From: Oscillospiraceae bacterium
GTDB taxonomy: Bacteria > Bacillota > Clostridia > Oscillospirales > Acutalibacteraceae
NCBI GenBank assembly: GCA_902761265.1
Contig: CACWJV010000118.1
Coordinates: 1-6,985, forward strand
Direction of reading: 5' to 3'
Length of the DNA stretch: 6,985 nt
Shown here: positions 1 through 5,661 of the stretch, piece after piece
Position numbering within the stretch: position 1 is the first letter of the stretch
Layout: the number at the start of each line of letters is the position of its first letter
Made by a program: the position numbers and the translations under genes
The notes under the pieces: generated by a model
Told to the model about the DNA's origin: nothing
What the model saw: only the letters and a program-made list of their open reading frames with translations
Database searches by the model: none

Positions 1-111
1 GTCGGCGTGTCCTACGGCAAGTGGCTGCGGTGGTCGTGGAAGCTGTTTCTTGCGGAATTCGCGCTGTCGGCGGCGGTCATGCTCGGCATGGTTGCCATCA
101 ACTATCAATAA
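1..111 (+). CDS. C-terminal fragment of a polytopic membrane protein, probably a transporter (5' end outside window)
   Basis: The frame is open from base 1 and gives 36 residues ending in TAA at 109-111. A basic, Trp-rich stretch (YGKWLRWSWK) leads into a hydrophobic helix of about 20 residues and a short polar end (NYQ). This is the usual shape of the last transmembrane helix of a multi-spanning transporter. The GKWLRWxWKLFL pattern resembles the C-termini of YfcC/C4-dicarboxylate or NhaC-like carriers (ion transporter superfamily), but that is a weak impression from a short fragment. The 212-aa gene begins 12 nt downstream, so the two are probably co-transcribed and share the terminator at 773-828. 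That this is the end of a membrane protein is fairly secure; the family is not. Confidence 0.6.
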   Translation, partial: VGVSYGKWLRWSWKLFLAEFALSAAVMLGMVAINYQ

Positions 112-123
112 GGGGGCCGCACG

Positions 124-762
124 ATGAAAACGCTCGATCTCGGCGGGATTACCTATCTCGAGCCGATGGAAAACAGCGAAGACTGGCGCTGGGGCACAGA
201 CTATACCCACGGCGATCTGTATGAGGCGGAGGCGTTGTTTCGCGACGGTTACCGGATCCGCGGCAACCGGCTGGTTCTGGTGTCCTATCCGGACGGTGAA
301 GTGTTTGAGCCGATTGCAAAACGCGACGGTCAATACTTCGGCAAGCCCGCTTTTTATGAAAACGCGATTTATCTTTTGTATGTCGATTTTCCGGCGGAAA
401 CCATCGTGATTGCCCGGTTCGACCCGGCAACGGCGCAGACACAGCCGTTTCAGACTCTGCCGCTGTCTGTCGCTGCGGACTGCTATAATCTTGCGCTCGA
501 TTTTTCTCCGATGATGCTCACGCGCGAAAAACAGGATTTGTTCCAGATTCTGTGGCCGGAACGGCGCGACTTCCGGTTGGAACAGGGGGAATCGTTCTAT
601 TGCCGCGACGGCGGAAAGCTGTATTTCTGGAAATGGTTCGAAGACCCGGACTACCGCGAGGAATTGTTTGTGCGCGATTACGAAAGCGGAAAGCTGCTCT
701 CCCATTTGCGCGGCAGCGTGCAGCGGATGCCAAACGGCGAAACCTGGCTGCTCAAATCCTGA
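124..762 (+). CDS. 212-aa soluble protein of unknown function
   Basis: The ATG at 124 is preceded by an AGGGGG ribosome binding site (about 111-116) at good spacing, and the frame ends TGA just before a strong terminator, so this is a real gene. I do not recognise a characterised family. No signal peptide or transmembrane helix is visible, so it is probably cytoplasmic. It is acidic and rich in aromatic residues. Notable segments are WGTDYTHGDLYEAEALF (about residues 25-41), an alternating hydrophobic/polar middle part that looks like beta strands, and a Trp/Tyr-rich C-terminal part (LYFWKWFEDPDYREELFVRDYE). Short strand-turn motifs with Gly/Asp turns suggest a mainly beta fold, which is inference. 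There is no nucleotide-binding loop, metal cluster or recognisable catalytic motif. It is downstream of a membrane transporter fragment and probably co-transcribed with it, which does not reveal its role. Confidence 0.85.
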   Translation: MKTLDLGGITYLEPMENSEDWRWGTDYTHGDLYEAEALFRDGYRIRGNRLVLVSYPDGEVFEPIAKRDGQYFGKPAFYENAIYLLYVDFPAETIVIARFDPATAQTQPFQTLPLSVAADCYNLALDFSPMMLTREKQDLFQILWPERRDFRLEQGESFYCRDGGKLYFWKWFEDPDYREELFVRDYESGKLLSHLRGSVQRMPNGETWLLKS

Positions 763-772
763 AAGGACTGAA

Positions 773-828
773 GAAACCAATACAGCATCCGTCAGACTTG
801 ACAAATGCTGTATTGGTTTCCGTTTTTT
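773..828 (+). terminator. Strong intrinsic terminator, probably bidirectional
   Basis: A perfect 16-bp stem pairs 773-788 with 805-820, followed by CG and six T (823-828). The loop contains a nested 4-bp stem (GTCA 791-794 with TGAC 799-802 around a GACT tetraloop), so the hairpin can extend across a small internal loop. It lies 10 nt after the stop of the 212-aa gene. The minus-strand gene at 885-1097 converges on it. In that direction the tail is only moderately T-rich, so termination there is possible but weaker. Confidence 0.9.
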
Positions 829-884
829 ATAGGCAGAACAAAGACGGTCGCCTTCGCCCTTTCCGGCAGAGGAAAGCGCAGCCT

Positions 885-1097
885 TTATGCCGCGCGGTCA
901 AGGGCATTTGCAACGGTCGCTCTCTTTTTGCGCTGCAGCAGATGCACATTGACGCTAAACAGCAAAAAGAACACGGCGCAAAGGACAATCAGCATCGTTC
1001 TGCCCTGCGGCAAAACAAAGCAAAGCGCCGCAAACAGCACGCACGCCAGCGCGCAAACAGCGCTTGTGAGTTTTAAGGTCAGTCCGTTTTTCTGCAT
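885..1097 (-). CDS. 70-aa two-helix membrane protein, function unknown
   Basis: On the minus strand an ATG (1095-1097) follows an AAGGAG ribosome binding site (complement of 1107-1112) by 9 nt, and the frame ends TAA at 885-887. The RBS is the main reason to accept this short ORF. The product has a short basic N-terminus (MQKNGLTLK), a hydrophobic helix at about residues 10-29, a Pro-Gln-Gly-Arg turn (30-33), a second helix at about 34-54, and a basic tail (QRKKR, 55-59). The positive charges at both ends predict both termini in the cytoplasm. I do not recognise a family. It is transcribed away from the MarR/ABC operon and shares the 1098-1374 intergenic region with it, so common regulation is possible but not shown. 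Confidence 0.72.
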   Translation of the reverse strand: MQKNGLTLKLTSAVCALACVLFAALCFVLPQGRTMLIVLCAVFFLLFSVNVHLLQRKKRATVANALDRAA

Positions 1098-1106
1098 CTT
1101 TTTTCA

Positions 1107-1112
1107 CTCCTT
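1107..1112 (-). promoter_or_regulatory. Ribosome binding site of the 70-aa membrane protein
   Basis: The minus strand reads AAGGAG here, 9 nt before the ATG at 1097. It is the main evidence that this short frame is translated. Confidence 0.75.
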
Positions 1113-1126
1113 CTCTGATTATATTG

Positions 1127-1155
1127 AGCATAGCACCCGTTCATCACATTGTCGT
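1127..1155 (-). promoter_or_regulatory. Tentative promoter for the 70-aa membrane protein
   Basis: On the minus strand, ACGACA (complement of 1150-1155) lies 17 bp upstream of TATGCT (complement of 1127-1132). Each box matches the sigma-A consensus at 4 of 6 positions. Transcription would start near 1120, leaving the RBS intact. A better -10 match, TATAAT (complement of 1118-1123), lies too close to the RBS and lacks a good -35. The -35 box sits within an ATCAC-N6-GTGAT inverted repeat (1143-1158). Confidence 0.35.
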
Positions 1156-1158
1156 GAT
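1143..1158. repeat. Inverted repeat ATCAC-N6-GTGAT, candidate operator
   Basis: Perfect 5-bp arms at 1143-1147 and 1154-1158 flank a 6-bp spacer and overlap the tentative minus-strand -35 box. Size and position fit a repressor site for the 70-aa gene, but short arms like these can arise by chance. Confidence 0.3.
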
Positions 1159-1206
1159 AGAGAAAGAACAATTATGAAAACAAAATATGATCCAATTGTG
1201 AACAAA

Positions 1207-1244
1207 TGCCGGCTGTCAACAGGATGCGCCGGCAAAAATTTTTT
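1207..1244 (+). terminator. Hairpin followed by a T-tract, upstream of the MarR promoter
   Basis: TGCCGGC (1207-1213) pairs perfectly with GCCGGCA (1228-1234) around a 14-nt loop, followed by A residues and six T (1239-1244). It resembles a plus-strand intrinsic terminator, although the A-run between stem and T-tract weakens it. No plus-strand gene lies immediately upstream. It could block read-through into the MarR promoter, end a short unannotated transcript, or have no RNA role. Confidence 0.35.
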
Positions 1245-1265
1245 ATGCGGAATCCAAATAGATTG

Positions 1266-1294
1266 TTGACAAACTGTCTGCAGCGGCGTATAAT
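1266..1294 (+). promoter_or_regulatory. Consensus sigma-A promoter of the MarR-ABC exporter operon
   Basis: A perfect -35 box TTGACA (1266-1271) and a perfect -10 box TATAAT (1289-1294) are separated by the optimal 17 bp. The predicted start is near 1301, giving a leader of about 74 nt before the MarR ATG. A promoter this strong in front of a regulator/efflux operon is usually held off by a repressor, which fits MarR autoregulation. Confidence 0.93.
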
Positions 1295-1305
1295 AACACC
1301 GGTTT

Positions 1306-1349
1306 GTTCGATTTCTAACAGTTCATTTTCGGACAGTTCGCAGACGAAC
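1306..1349. promoter_or_regulatory. Candidate MarR operator region in the operon leader
   Basis: Downstream of the -10 box the leader holds GTTCG at 1306-1310 and 1336-1340, and its inverse CGAAC at 1345-1349. The last two form a perfect inverted repeat GTTCG-CAGA-CGAAC (1336-1349). ACAGTTC also occurs twice as a direct repeat (1318-1324 and 1333-1339). MarR dimers bind short inverted repeats overlapping or just downstream of their own promoters, so this is the best operator candidate by position. The assignment is inference. Confidence 0.4.
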
Positions 1350-1374
1350 AGAATACAAAGAAAGGAGATTCGGT

Positions 1375-1827
1375 ATGCCGGATAAAACGCTCATATCCTT
1401 TGAACTGCACAAAACGTCGCGCTGCATCAAGCGGTATATGGACAGCCACACACAAAAAAGCTGCGCCGACAAGATGACCGGGATTCACGGCTGGGCGATC
1501 GGGTATTTTTACGATCACCGACACGAAGACGTATTTCAGCGCGATTTTGAAAAGGCGTGCAACATCCGCCGTTCCACAGCCACAAGCATTTTGCAGCTCA
1601 TGGAAAAAAACGGGCTGATCGTGCGCGAAAGCGTGCCCTATGACGCGCGGCTCAAAAAGATCACGCTCACCGAAAAGGCATTGCAGATGCACCGGCAGGT
1701 GGACGACGCGTTCAATGCGCTCGAAGAAAAGCTGCGCAGCAGGCTCAGCGAAGAGGAGACCGCAACCTTCTTCGCCGTGCTCCATAAGATTCAACAGGAG
1801 GTGGAAGCCGATGATCAAACGACTTAG
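1375..1827 (+). CDS. MarR-family transcriptional regulator, probable autorepressor of the exporter operon
   Basis: The 150-aa product has the usual MarR length. It starts at ATG 1375 behind an AAAGGAG site (1361-1367). N-terminal helices (about residues 5-30) would join the C-terminal helices (about 100-145) in the dimer interface. The winged helix-turn-helix is clear: the recognition helix region is about residues 64-79 (IRRSTATSILQLMEKNG), followed by the wing with the family hallmark D90-A-R-L-K-K and ITLTEKA (to residue 102). MarR proteins bind inverted repeats as dimers and release DNA when a small molecule or oxidant modifies or occupies them. Cys17, Cys30 and Cys62 are present, but nothing shows redox sensing. 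It is the first gene of the operon, directly behind a consensus promoter, and its 3' end overlaps the first ABC gene by 17 nt. Control of efflux in response to a pump substrate is the likely role. Confidence 0.93.
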   Translation: MPDKTLISFELHKTSRCIKRYMDSHTQKSCADKMTGIHGWAIGYFYDHRHEDVFQRDFEKACNIRRSTATSILQLMEKNGLIVRESVPYDARLKKITLTEKALQMHRQVDDAFNALEEKLRSRLSEEETATFFAVLHKIQQEVEADDQTT

Positions 1828-3556
1828 TCTTTGCATCCGCGAGTATAAGCTCGCGTCGATTCTGACGCCGCTGTTTGTGTCGCTCGAAGTGGTCATGGAG
1901 GTGCTGATCCCGTATTATATGGGCAAGCTTTTGGACCTCGGTGTGACGGTCGGCGATATGAACTACATTTTGAAAACGGGCGGTTTGCTCGTGGTGTTTT
2001 GCGTGCTGTCGCTCACATTCGGCGTGCTCTCGGGCAAAAACGCCGCCAAGGCGTCGGCCGGCTTTGCGCGCAATCTGCGGCACGACATGTTCCACAACGT
2101 GCAATCGTTTTCGTTTTCCAACATCGACCGCTTTTCGGTCTCGTCGCTCGTCACACGGCTGACGACGGACGTGACGAATCTGCAAAACGCCTATCAGATG
2201 ATTATCCGCATCGCGGTGCGTTCGCCGATGATGCTGATCTTTTCGCTTGTGATGGCGTTTCGCGTCAACCACAAGCTGAGCCTCATCTTTCTGTGTGTGC
2301 TGCCGCTGCTGGCGGCGGGTCTTGCCTATATCGTGACCCATGCGCACCCGATCTTTGAGCGCGTATTCAAAACGTACGACGTGCTCAACCGCGTCGTGTC
2401 GGAAAACCTGCACGGCATCCGCGTGGTCAAAGCCTTTGTGCGCGAAAACCACGAACGCGAAAAATTCAACACCGTGTCGGAAACGATCTACCGCGATTTC
2501 GTTTCCGCCGAAAAGCTGCTGGCGCTCAACGCGCCGTTGATGCAGTTTTCGTCCTATGCCACGATGCTGCTTATTTCGTGGTTCGGCGCCCATCTGATCT
2601 TCCAGAGCGGCAACGTCCCCGGAGCGGGCATGACGACCGGGAGCCTTGTGAGCCTGATTACGTATTCGATGCAGATTCTGATGACGCTGATGATGCTGTC
2701 TATGATCTTCGTCATGCTCACCATGTCGGAAGCGTCGGCGCAGCGGATCTATGAAGTGCTCCGGGAGGACAGCGATCTGCACAACCCGGACCGTCCGGTT
2801 TTCGAGGTGCGGGACGGCAGCGTCGAATTCGATCACGTCAGCTTCTCGTATGCCGGCGACAAAGACAAGCTTTGCCTCAAGGACGCCACGTTCCGCATCG
2901 AAAGCGGCCAGACGGTCGGTATCCTCGGCGCCACCGGCGCGGGCAAATCGACGCTGGTGCAGCTCATCGCGCGGCTGTATGACGCCACCGAAGGCACCGT
3001 CAAAGTCGGCGGCGAAAATGTGAAACGCTACGATCTCGACACACTGCGCAACGAAGTGGCGATGGTGCTGCAAAAGAACGTTTTGTTTTCCGGCACCATC
3101 AAAGAAAACCTGCGCTGGGGCAACGAAACCGCCACGGACGAAGAGATTGAAGAAGCTTGCCGGTTAGCGCAGGCGGACGAATTCATCCGCGCGTTCCCGG
3201 ACGGCTACGATACCTATATTGAACAGGGCGGCACCAACGTGTCCGGCGGCCAGAAGCAGCGCCTTTGTATTGCGCGTTCGCTGCTGAAAAAGCCGAAGAT
3301 CCTCGTGCTCGACGATTCCACCAGCGCTGTCGATACCAAAACCGACGCGCTGATCCGCCGCGCGTTCAAACAATATATCCCCGAGACAACAAAAATCATC
3401 ATTGCCCAGCGGGTGTCCTCGGTGGAACACGCAGATCTGATTCTCGTGCTCGAAGACGGCCGGATCGACGCAATCGGCAACCACGAAACGCTGCTTCAAA
3501 CCAGCAGCATCTACCGCGAAGTGTATGAATCACAGACGAAAGGGGGCGGCAGATAA
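1811..3556 (+). CDS. ABC exporter half-transporter with degenerate ATP site (BmrC/LmrC/TM287-like subunit)
   Basis: This 581-aa protein has a TMD-NBD layout. I chose ATG 1811 because AGGAGG (1796-1801) sits 9 nt upstream; the frame stays open to 1640 but that part only overlaps marR. Six membrane helices lie at about residues 15-37, 57-74, 136-153, 158-176, 245-266 and 276-302, with the NBD from about 336. NBD motifs are Walker A GATGAGKST (373-381, K379), Q-loop Q421, signature VSGGQ (477-481), Walker B ILVLD501, and D-loop SAVD (505-508). Two catalytic positions are altered: Asp502 replaces the catalytic Glu, and Gln533 replaces the H-loop His (IAQRVSS). This pattern marks the non-hydrolysing subunit of heterodimeric exporters. 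The partner is the next gene, which starts within this gene's stop codon (TAATG). The expected role is export of drugs, peptides or lipids at the cytoplasmic membrane; the substrate cannot be read from the sequence. Confidence 0.95.
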   Translation: MIKRLSLCIREYKLASILTPLFVSLEVVMEVLIPYYMGKLLDLGVTVGDMNYILKTGGLLVVFCVLSLTFGVLSGKNAAKASAGFARNLRHDMFHNVQSFSFSNIDRFSVSSLVTRLTTDVTNLQNAYQMIIRIAVRSPMMLIFSLVMAFRVNHKLSLIFLCVLPLLAAGLAYIVTHAHPIFERVFKTYDVLNRVVSENLHGIRVVKAFVRENHEREKFNTVSETIYRDFVSAEKLLALNAPLMQFSSYATMLLISWFGAHLIFQSGNVPGAGMTTGSLVSLITYSMQILMTLMMLSMIFVMLTMSEASAQRIYEVLREDSDLHNPDRPVFEVRDGSVEFDHVSFSYAGDKDKLCLKDATFRIESGQTVGILGATGAGKSTLVQLIARLYDATEGTVKVGGENVKRYDLDTLRNEVAMVLQKNVLFSGTIKENLRWGNETATDEEIEEACRLAQADEFIRAFPDGYDTYIEQGGTNVSGGQKQRLCIARSLLKKPKILVLDDSTSAVDTKTDALIRRAFKQYIPETTKIIIAQRVSSVEHADLILVLEDGRIDAIGNHETLLQTSSIYREVYESQTKGGGR

Positions 3557-5475
3557 TGGCACAGGGACAAACCAGACAGATGCCGCCGCCGCGCGGCAAC
3601 TTCCGCGGCATTCCGAAGCAAAAGGTCAAAAAAGGCACGGTCAAGCGGCTGCTGCGTGAAATCATGCGCGGCAATATCCTGCGTCTGGCAGTGGTTGTGG
3701 TCTGCATCATCATCACCGCCGGGTCCAGCGTAGCCTCGTCGCTGTTTTTGAAACCGCTGATCAACGACTATATTCTGCCGTTGGTCAAAGAGCATACGGG
3801 CAATTTCCAACCGCTGTTCGGCGCGCTGTGCGTGATGGCCGGCATCTATCTTGCCGGTGTGATTGCGGTCTATATCCAAAACCGCGTGATGGCGGTTGTG
3901 GCACAGGGTGTGCTCAAAAAGATTCGCAACGATATGTTCTCCCACATGCAGACGCTGCCTGTCCGCTATTTTGACACCCACACCCACGGCGATATTATGA
4001 GCCATTACACCAACGACACCGATACCCTGCGCCAGATGATCTCCCAAACGGTGCCGCAGACAATCTCTTCGTTTGTCACCGTGGTGTCCGTGTTCGTGTC
4101 GATGGTCGCAACGTCGTGGCATCTGACGGTCTTTGTGATACTGTTTATCGCGTTCATGTTCTTCGTCACCGGCAAAGTGGCGGGGCAGTCCGGGAAATAT
4201 TTTGTCAAACAGCAGCGCGCGCTCGGCGACGTCAACGGCTATATCGAAGAGATGATGAACGGCCAAAAGGTCGTCAAGGTCTTTTGCCATGAGCCGCAGG
4301 TGAAGGAGGCGTTTGATAAAAAGAACGACGAGCTGTTTGAAAACACGATGCAGGCGAACCGCTTTGCCAACAATCTCGGCCCGATCAACAACAACCTCGG
4401 CCATCTGCAATACGTGTTGTGCGCCATCCTCGGCGGTCTGCTTGCCTTGCGCGGGATCGGCGGACTGAACCTCGGCGCGGTGGCGGCGTTTTTACAGCTT
4501 TCACGTTCGTTCGTGATGCCGATCAACCAGTTTTCCCAGCAGCTCAACGCTGTGGTTATGGCGATGGCCGGTGCGGAACGGATCTTCGATCTGATGGACG
4601 AACAGCCGGAAACCGACGACGGCTATGTGACGCTGGTCAACGCCGAAAAGAAGGACGGCGTACTCAAAGAAGCCGATCACCACACCGGCATGTGGGCGTG
4701 GAAGCATCCGCATGAAACGGGCGAAGTGACCTATACCGAGCTGAAAGGCGAAGTGCGCATGTTTGACGTGGACTTTGCCTATAACCCGGAAAAGACCGTT
4801 TTGCACAACATCACGCTTTATGCCGAACCCGGCCAGAAGGTCGCCTTTGTCGGCGCCACGGGCGCGGGCAAAACGACGATTACAAATCTCATCAACCGCT
4901 TTTACGATATCGCGGACGGCAAGATCCGCTATGACGGCATCAATATCAACAAGATCAAAAAGAACGATCTGCGCCGCTCGCTCGGTATCGTGCTGCAGGA
5001 TGTGAATCTGTTTACCGGTACGGTAAAGGAAAACATCCGCTACGGCAATCTGGACGCGACGGACGAGCAGATTGTGGAGGCGGCCAAAAAGGCGAACGCC
5101 CACGGCTTCATTTCGCGTCTGCCCGACGGTTATGACACCGTTCTGACCGGCAACGGCGCCAATCTGTCGCAGGGACAGCGGCAGCTCATTTCTATCGCGC
5201 GCGCGGCGGTTGCCGACCCGCCGGTGATGATCCTTGACGAAGCGACCTCCTCGATCGACACGCGCACCGAAGCGCTGGTGCAGCGCGGCATGGACGCGCT
5301 GATGCACGGCCGCACAGTCTTTGTCATCGCCCACCGGCTGTCCACGGTGCAAAACTCCGACGTCATCATGGTGCTCGACCACGGCAGTATCATTGAACGC
5401 GGCACGCACGACCAGTTGATCGCCGAAGGCGGCACGTACGCAAAGCTCTATCAGGGTGCGTTTGAACTGGAATAA
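3556..5475 (+). CDS. ABC exporter half-transporter with catalytic ATP site (BmrD/LmrD/TM288-like subunit)
   Basis: This 639-aa protein has a TMD-NBD layout and starts at the A of the preceding TAA (TAATG), behind a GGGGG site (3542-3546). A basic, Pro/Gly-rich cytoplasmic N-terminus (about 1-40) precedes six membrane helices near residues 42-64, 87-106, 170-188, 192-212, 284-299 and 303-330. NBD motifs are Walker A GATGAGKTT (433-441, K439), Q-loop Q481, signature LSQGQ (537-541), Walker B MILDE with catalytic E562, D-loop SSID (565-568) and H-loop H593 (IAHRLST). Only the signature is degenerate, with Gln539 replacing the first Gly of LSGGQ. It would pair with the defective Walker B and H-loop of subunit 1, while the competent site uses this protein's E562/H593 and subunit 1's VSGGQ. 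A roughly 40-residue insertion (about 357-397, containing GMWAWKHPH) separates TMD and NBD. It explains much of the extra length over ordinary half-transporters of about 580-600 aa. Confidence 0.95.
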   Translation: MAQGQTRQMPPPRGNFRGIPKQKVKKGTVKRLLREIMRGNILRLAVVVVCIIITAGSSVASSLFLKPLINDYILPLVKEHTGNFQPLFGALCVMAGIYLAGVIAVYIQNRVMAVVAQGVLKKIRNDMFSHMQTLPVRYFDTHTHGDIMSHYTNDTDTLRQMISQTVPQTISSFVTVVSVFVSMVATSWHLTVFVILFIAFMFFVTGKVAGQSGKYFVKQQRALGDVNGYIEEMMNGQKVVKVFCHEPQVKEAFDKKNDELFENTMQANRFANNLGPINNNLGHLQYVLCAILGGLLALRGIGGLNLGAVAAFLQLSRSFVMPINQFSQQLNAVVMAMAGAERIFDLMDEQPETDDGYVTLVNAEKKDGVLKEADHHTGMWAWKHPHETGEVTYTELKGEVRMFDVDFAYNPEKTVLHNITLYAEPGQKVAFVGATGAGKTTITNLINRFYDIADGKIRYDGININKIKKNDLRRSLGIVLQDVNLFTGTVKENIRYGNLDATDEQIVEAAKKANAHGFISRLPDGYDTVLTGNGANLSQGQRQLISIARAAVADPPVMILDEATSSIDTRTEALVQRGMDALMHGRTVFVIAHRLSTVQNSDVIMVLDHGSIIERGTHDQLIAEGGTYAKLYQGAFELE

Positions 5476-5503
5476 CAGGGTCAAGGGCCAAGGGCCGAGG
5501 GCC
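5476..5503. repeat. Short tandem repeat, 7-bp unit (A/G)AGGGCC
   Basis: Immediately after the exporter stop codon are three adjacent copies, AAGGGCC (5483-5489), AAGGGCC (5490-5496) and GAGGGCC (5497-5503), preceded by a degenerate copy CAGGGTC (5476-5482). The array is non-coding and lies within the operon's 3' untranslated region. It may be a slippage-prone simple repeat; no function is evident. Confidence 0.8.
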
Positions 5504-5538
5504 GACGCGCCGGACAGTACGGCTGCGAGAAGCAGTTT

Positions 5539-5553
5539 GCCGCGCAGAGCGGC
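5539..5553. repeat. Small GC-rich hairpin in the operon 3' untranslated region
   Basis: GCCGC (5539-5543) pairs with GCGGC (5549-5553) around GCAGA, and T5538/A5554 add a sixth pair. No T-tract follows, so it is not a terminator by itself. It could protect the transcript 3' end. Confidence 0.35.
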
Positions 5554-5559
5554 AGAATT

Positions 5560-5585
5560 GCAAGAAACAAGAAGGCAAGAAACAA
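5560..5585. repeat. 11-bp direct repeat GCAAGAAACAA, 15-bp period
   Basis: GCAAGAAACAA occurs at 5560-5570 and 5575-5585, separated by GAAG. The purine-rich pair lies just before the operon terminator hairpin. It looks like a local tandem duplication; no protein-binding role is known to me. Confidence 0.65.
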
Positions 5586-5588
5586 CCT

Positions 5589-5617
5589 ACGCGTCCGGTT
5601 TGTCCGGGCGCGTTTTT
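5589..5617 (+). terminator. Intrinsic terminator of the MarR-ABC operon
   Basis: ACGCGTCCGG (5589-5598) pairs with CCGGGCGCGT (5604-5613) through 10 positions including one G-T wobble, around a TTTGT loop. A run of five T (5613-5617) follows. It lies 113 nt beyond the exporter stop codon, with no gene in between, and ends the operon. Confidence 0.85.
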
Positions 5618-5661
5618 GCAACACTTTTTTATGAATGTGTCACAGCTTTTAATAATTCACA

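Noticed and set aside
1118..1123. TATAAT on the minus strand as -10 box of the 70-aa gene
   Set aside because: Transcription would start at about 1111, within the ribosome binding site, and no -35 match lies at 16-18 bp.
1143..1158. CRP-type binding site
   Set aside because: The arms are ATCAC-N6-GTGAT, the inverse arrangement of the TGTGA-N6-TCACA site, so it is not a CRP box.
552..1269. Overlapping plus-strand frames (552-1076 and 805-1269)
   Set aside because: They run through a strong terminator and antisense to the 70-aa gene, with Arg/Lys-rich low-information translations and no RBS.
1640..1810. N-terminal extension of the first ABC subunit
   Set aside because: The extra 57 residues are Arg/Ser-rich, lie wholly inside marR, and have no RBS. 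ATG 1811 has AGGAGG at ideal spacing and gives the normal subunit length.
1745..3073. 442-codon open frame on the minus strand, opposite the first ABC gene
   Set aside because: Its translation is extremely His/Arg-rich, with no recognisable domain or RBS. It is the antisense shadow of a GC-rich coding strand.
3511..4410. 299-codon minus-strand frame opposite the second ABC gene (similar frames at 4501-5484 and 5668-6768)
   Set aside because: The composition is biased toward His, Arg, Asp and Gln and there are no motifs; the opposite strand encodes unambiguous ABC or SDR proteins with all family motifs in order.
5476..5617. Remnant of an insertion sequence or CRISPR array
   Set aside because: The repeats are only 7 and 11 bp, there are no terminal inverted repeats, transposase remnants or regular spacers, so neither label is supported.
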